DNA of 5,480 bases from assembly GCA_964539745.1 (NCBI GenBank), contig CAZIJU010000160.1, positions 1 to 5,480 of the forward strand. The letters run 5' to 3'. The position numbers and the translations under genes were made by a program. Shown here one piece after another: positions 5,451 to 5,480 of the stretch. The notes beneath the pieces were generated by a model. That model saw only the letters and a list, made by a program, of their open reading frames with translations, did no database searches and had not been told where the DNA came from. Source of the stretch: DSNY01 sp964539745 (GTDB taxonomy: Bacteria; Pseudomonadota; Gammaproteobacteria; Burkholderiales; Burkholderiaceae_F). Numbering within the stretch: position 1 is the stretch's first letter; each line of letters opens with the position of its first letter.

Positions 5451-5480
5451 GTCATCCCGAGCGAACGCGAGGGATCTCGG
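5451..5480 (+). repeat. Palindromic intergenic element, copy 3, cut by the window end
   Basis: Bases 5451-5478 are identical over 28 positions to the left arm of copy 2 (5370-5397) and lie in the same orientation 81 bases further on. The right arm, if present, is beyond the window. Confidence 0.75.

Larger units (their letters stand above)
5121..5480. other. Gene-free, repeat-filled 3' region
   Basis: No credible gene is seen in these 360 bases. The first 64 (5121-5184) show no clear promoter, tRNA or strong hairpin. From 5185 onward almost everything is repeat: palindromic copies at 5185, 5370 and 5451 and a degenerate 27-base-period array between the first two. The two minus-strand frames that cross it encode repeated Ser/Arg/His/Pro-rich peptide with no domain, as expected from translating the repeats. 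Confidence 0.75.

Noticed and set aside
5124..5455. Two short minus-strand frames (5124-5321 and 5186-5455) encoding repeated Ser/Arg/His/Pro-rich peptides
   Set aside because: They arise from reading the palindromes and the 27-base array in frame; the period is divisible by three, so stops are avoided. Such repeat-derived frames are a known source of false hypothetical proteins.
5185..5480. CRISPR array
   Set aside because: Repeats are spaced irregularly (185 and 81 bases), the intervening DNA is itself repetitive, the units are long palindromes and no cas gene is present.

Overview
The window is a compact stretch of high-G+C proteobacterial chromosome in which all six recognisable genes lie on the + strand. 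Gene order dnaX-ybaB-recR, the wording of YbaB (an N-terminus MMKGQLAGL and a C-terminus PPGFKLPF) and the RecR Toprim segment resemble Betaproteobacteria, probably Burkholderiales. That placement rests on remembered family sequences, not on a search, and the genus cannot be told.

Layout. Bases 1-1146 hold the 3' part of dnaX (DNA polymerase III tau subunit), whose first roughly 150 codons lie outside the window. After an 89-base gap comes ybaB (1236-1562), a small nucleoid-associated protein, then recR (1633-2235), a recombinational repair protein. recR overlaps by four bases a small four-helix membrane protein of the MAPEG type (2232-2609). Ten bases later starts a soluble PAS-PAS-GGDEF diguanylate cyclase (2620-3891) with intact catalytic and inhibitory sites, and this overlaps by four bases a family III (CaiB/BaiF) CoA-transferase (3888-5120). 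A short GC-rich hairpin followed by six T residues overlaps the stop codon of the last gene and may end the transcript.

Bases 5121-5480 carry no credible gene. They contain three same-strand copies of an imperfect palindromic element of about 72 bases (the third cut by the window edge). Between copies 1 and 2 lies a degenerate array with a 27-base period that looks built from the element's right arm.

Functionally, dnaX, ybaB and recR form the widely conserved replication/repair cluster. The three downstream genes are packed tightly enough to be co-transcribed with recR, but they point to unrelated jobs (membrane eicosanoid/glutathione-type fold, c-di-GMP signalling, CoA-ester metabolism), so co-expression does not by itself imply a shared pathway. 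I see no clear new defence or mobile system. The items most worth a second look are the repeat region at the 3' end and a perfect 14-base inverted repeat that brackets the ribosome binding site and start of ybaB.
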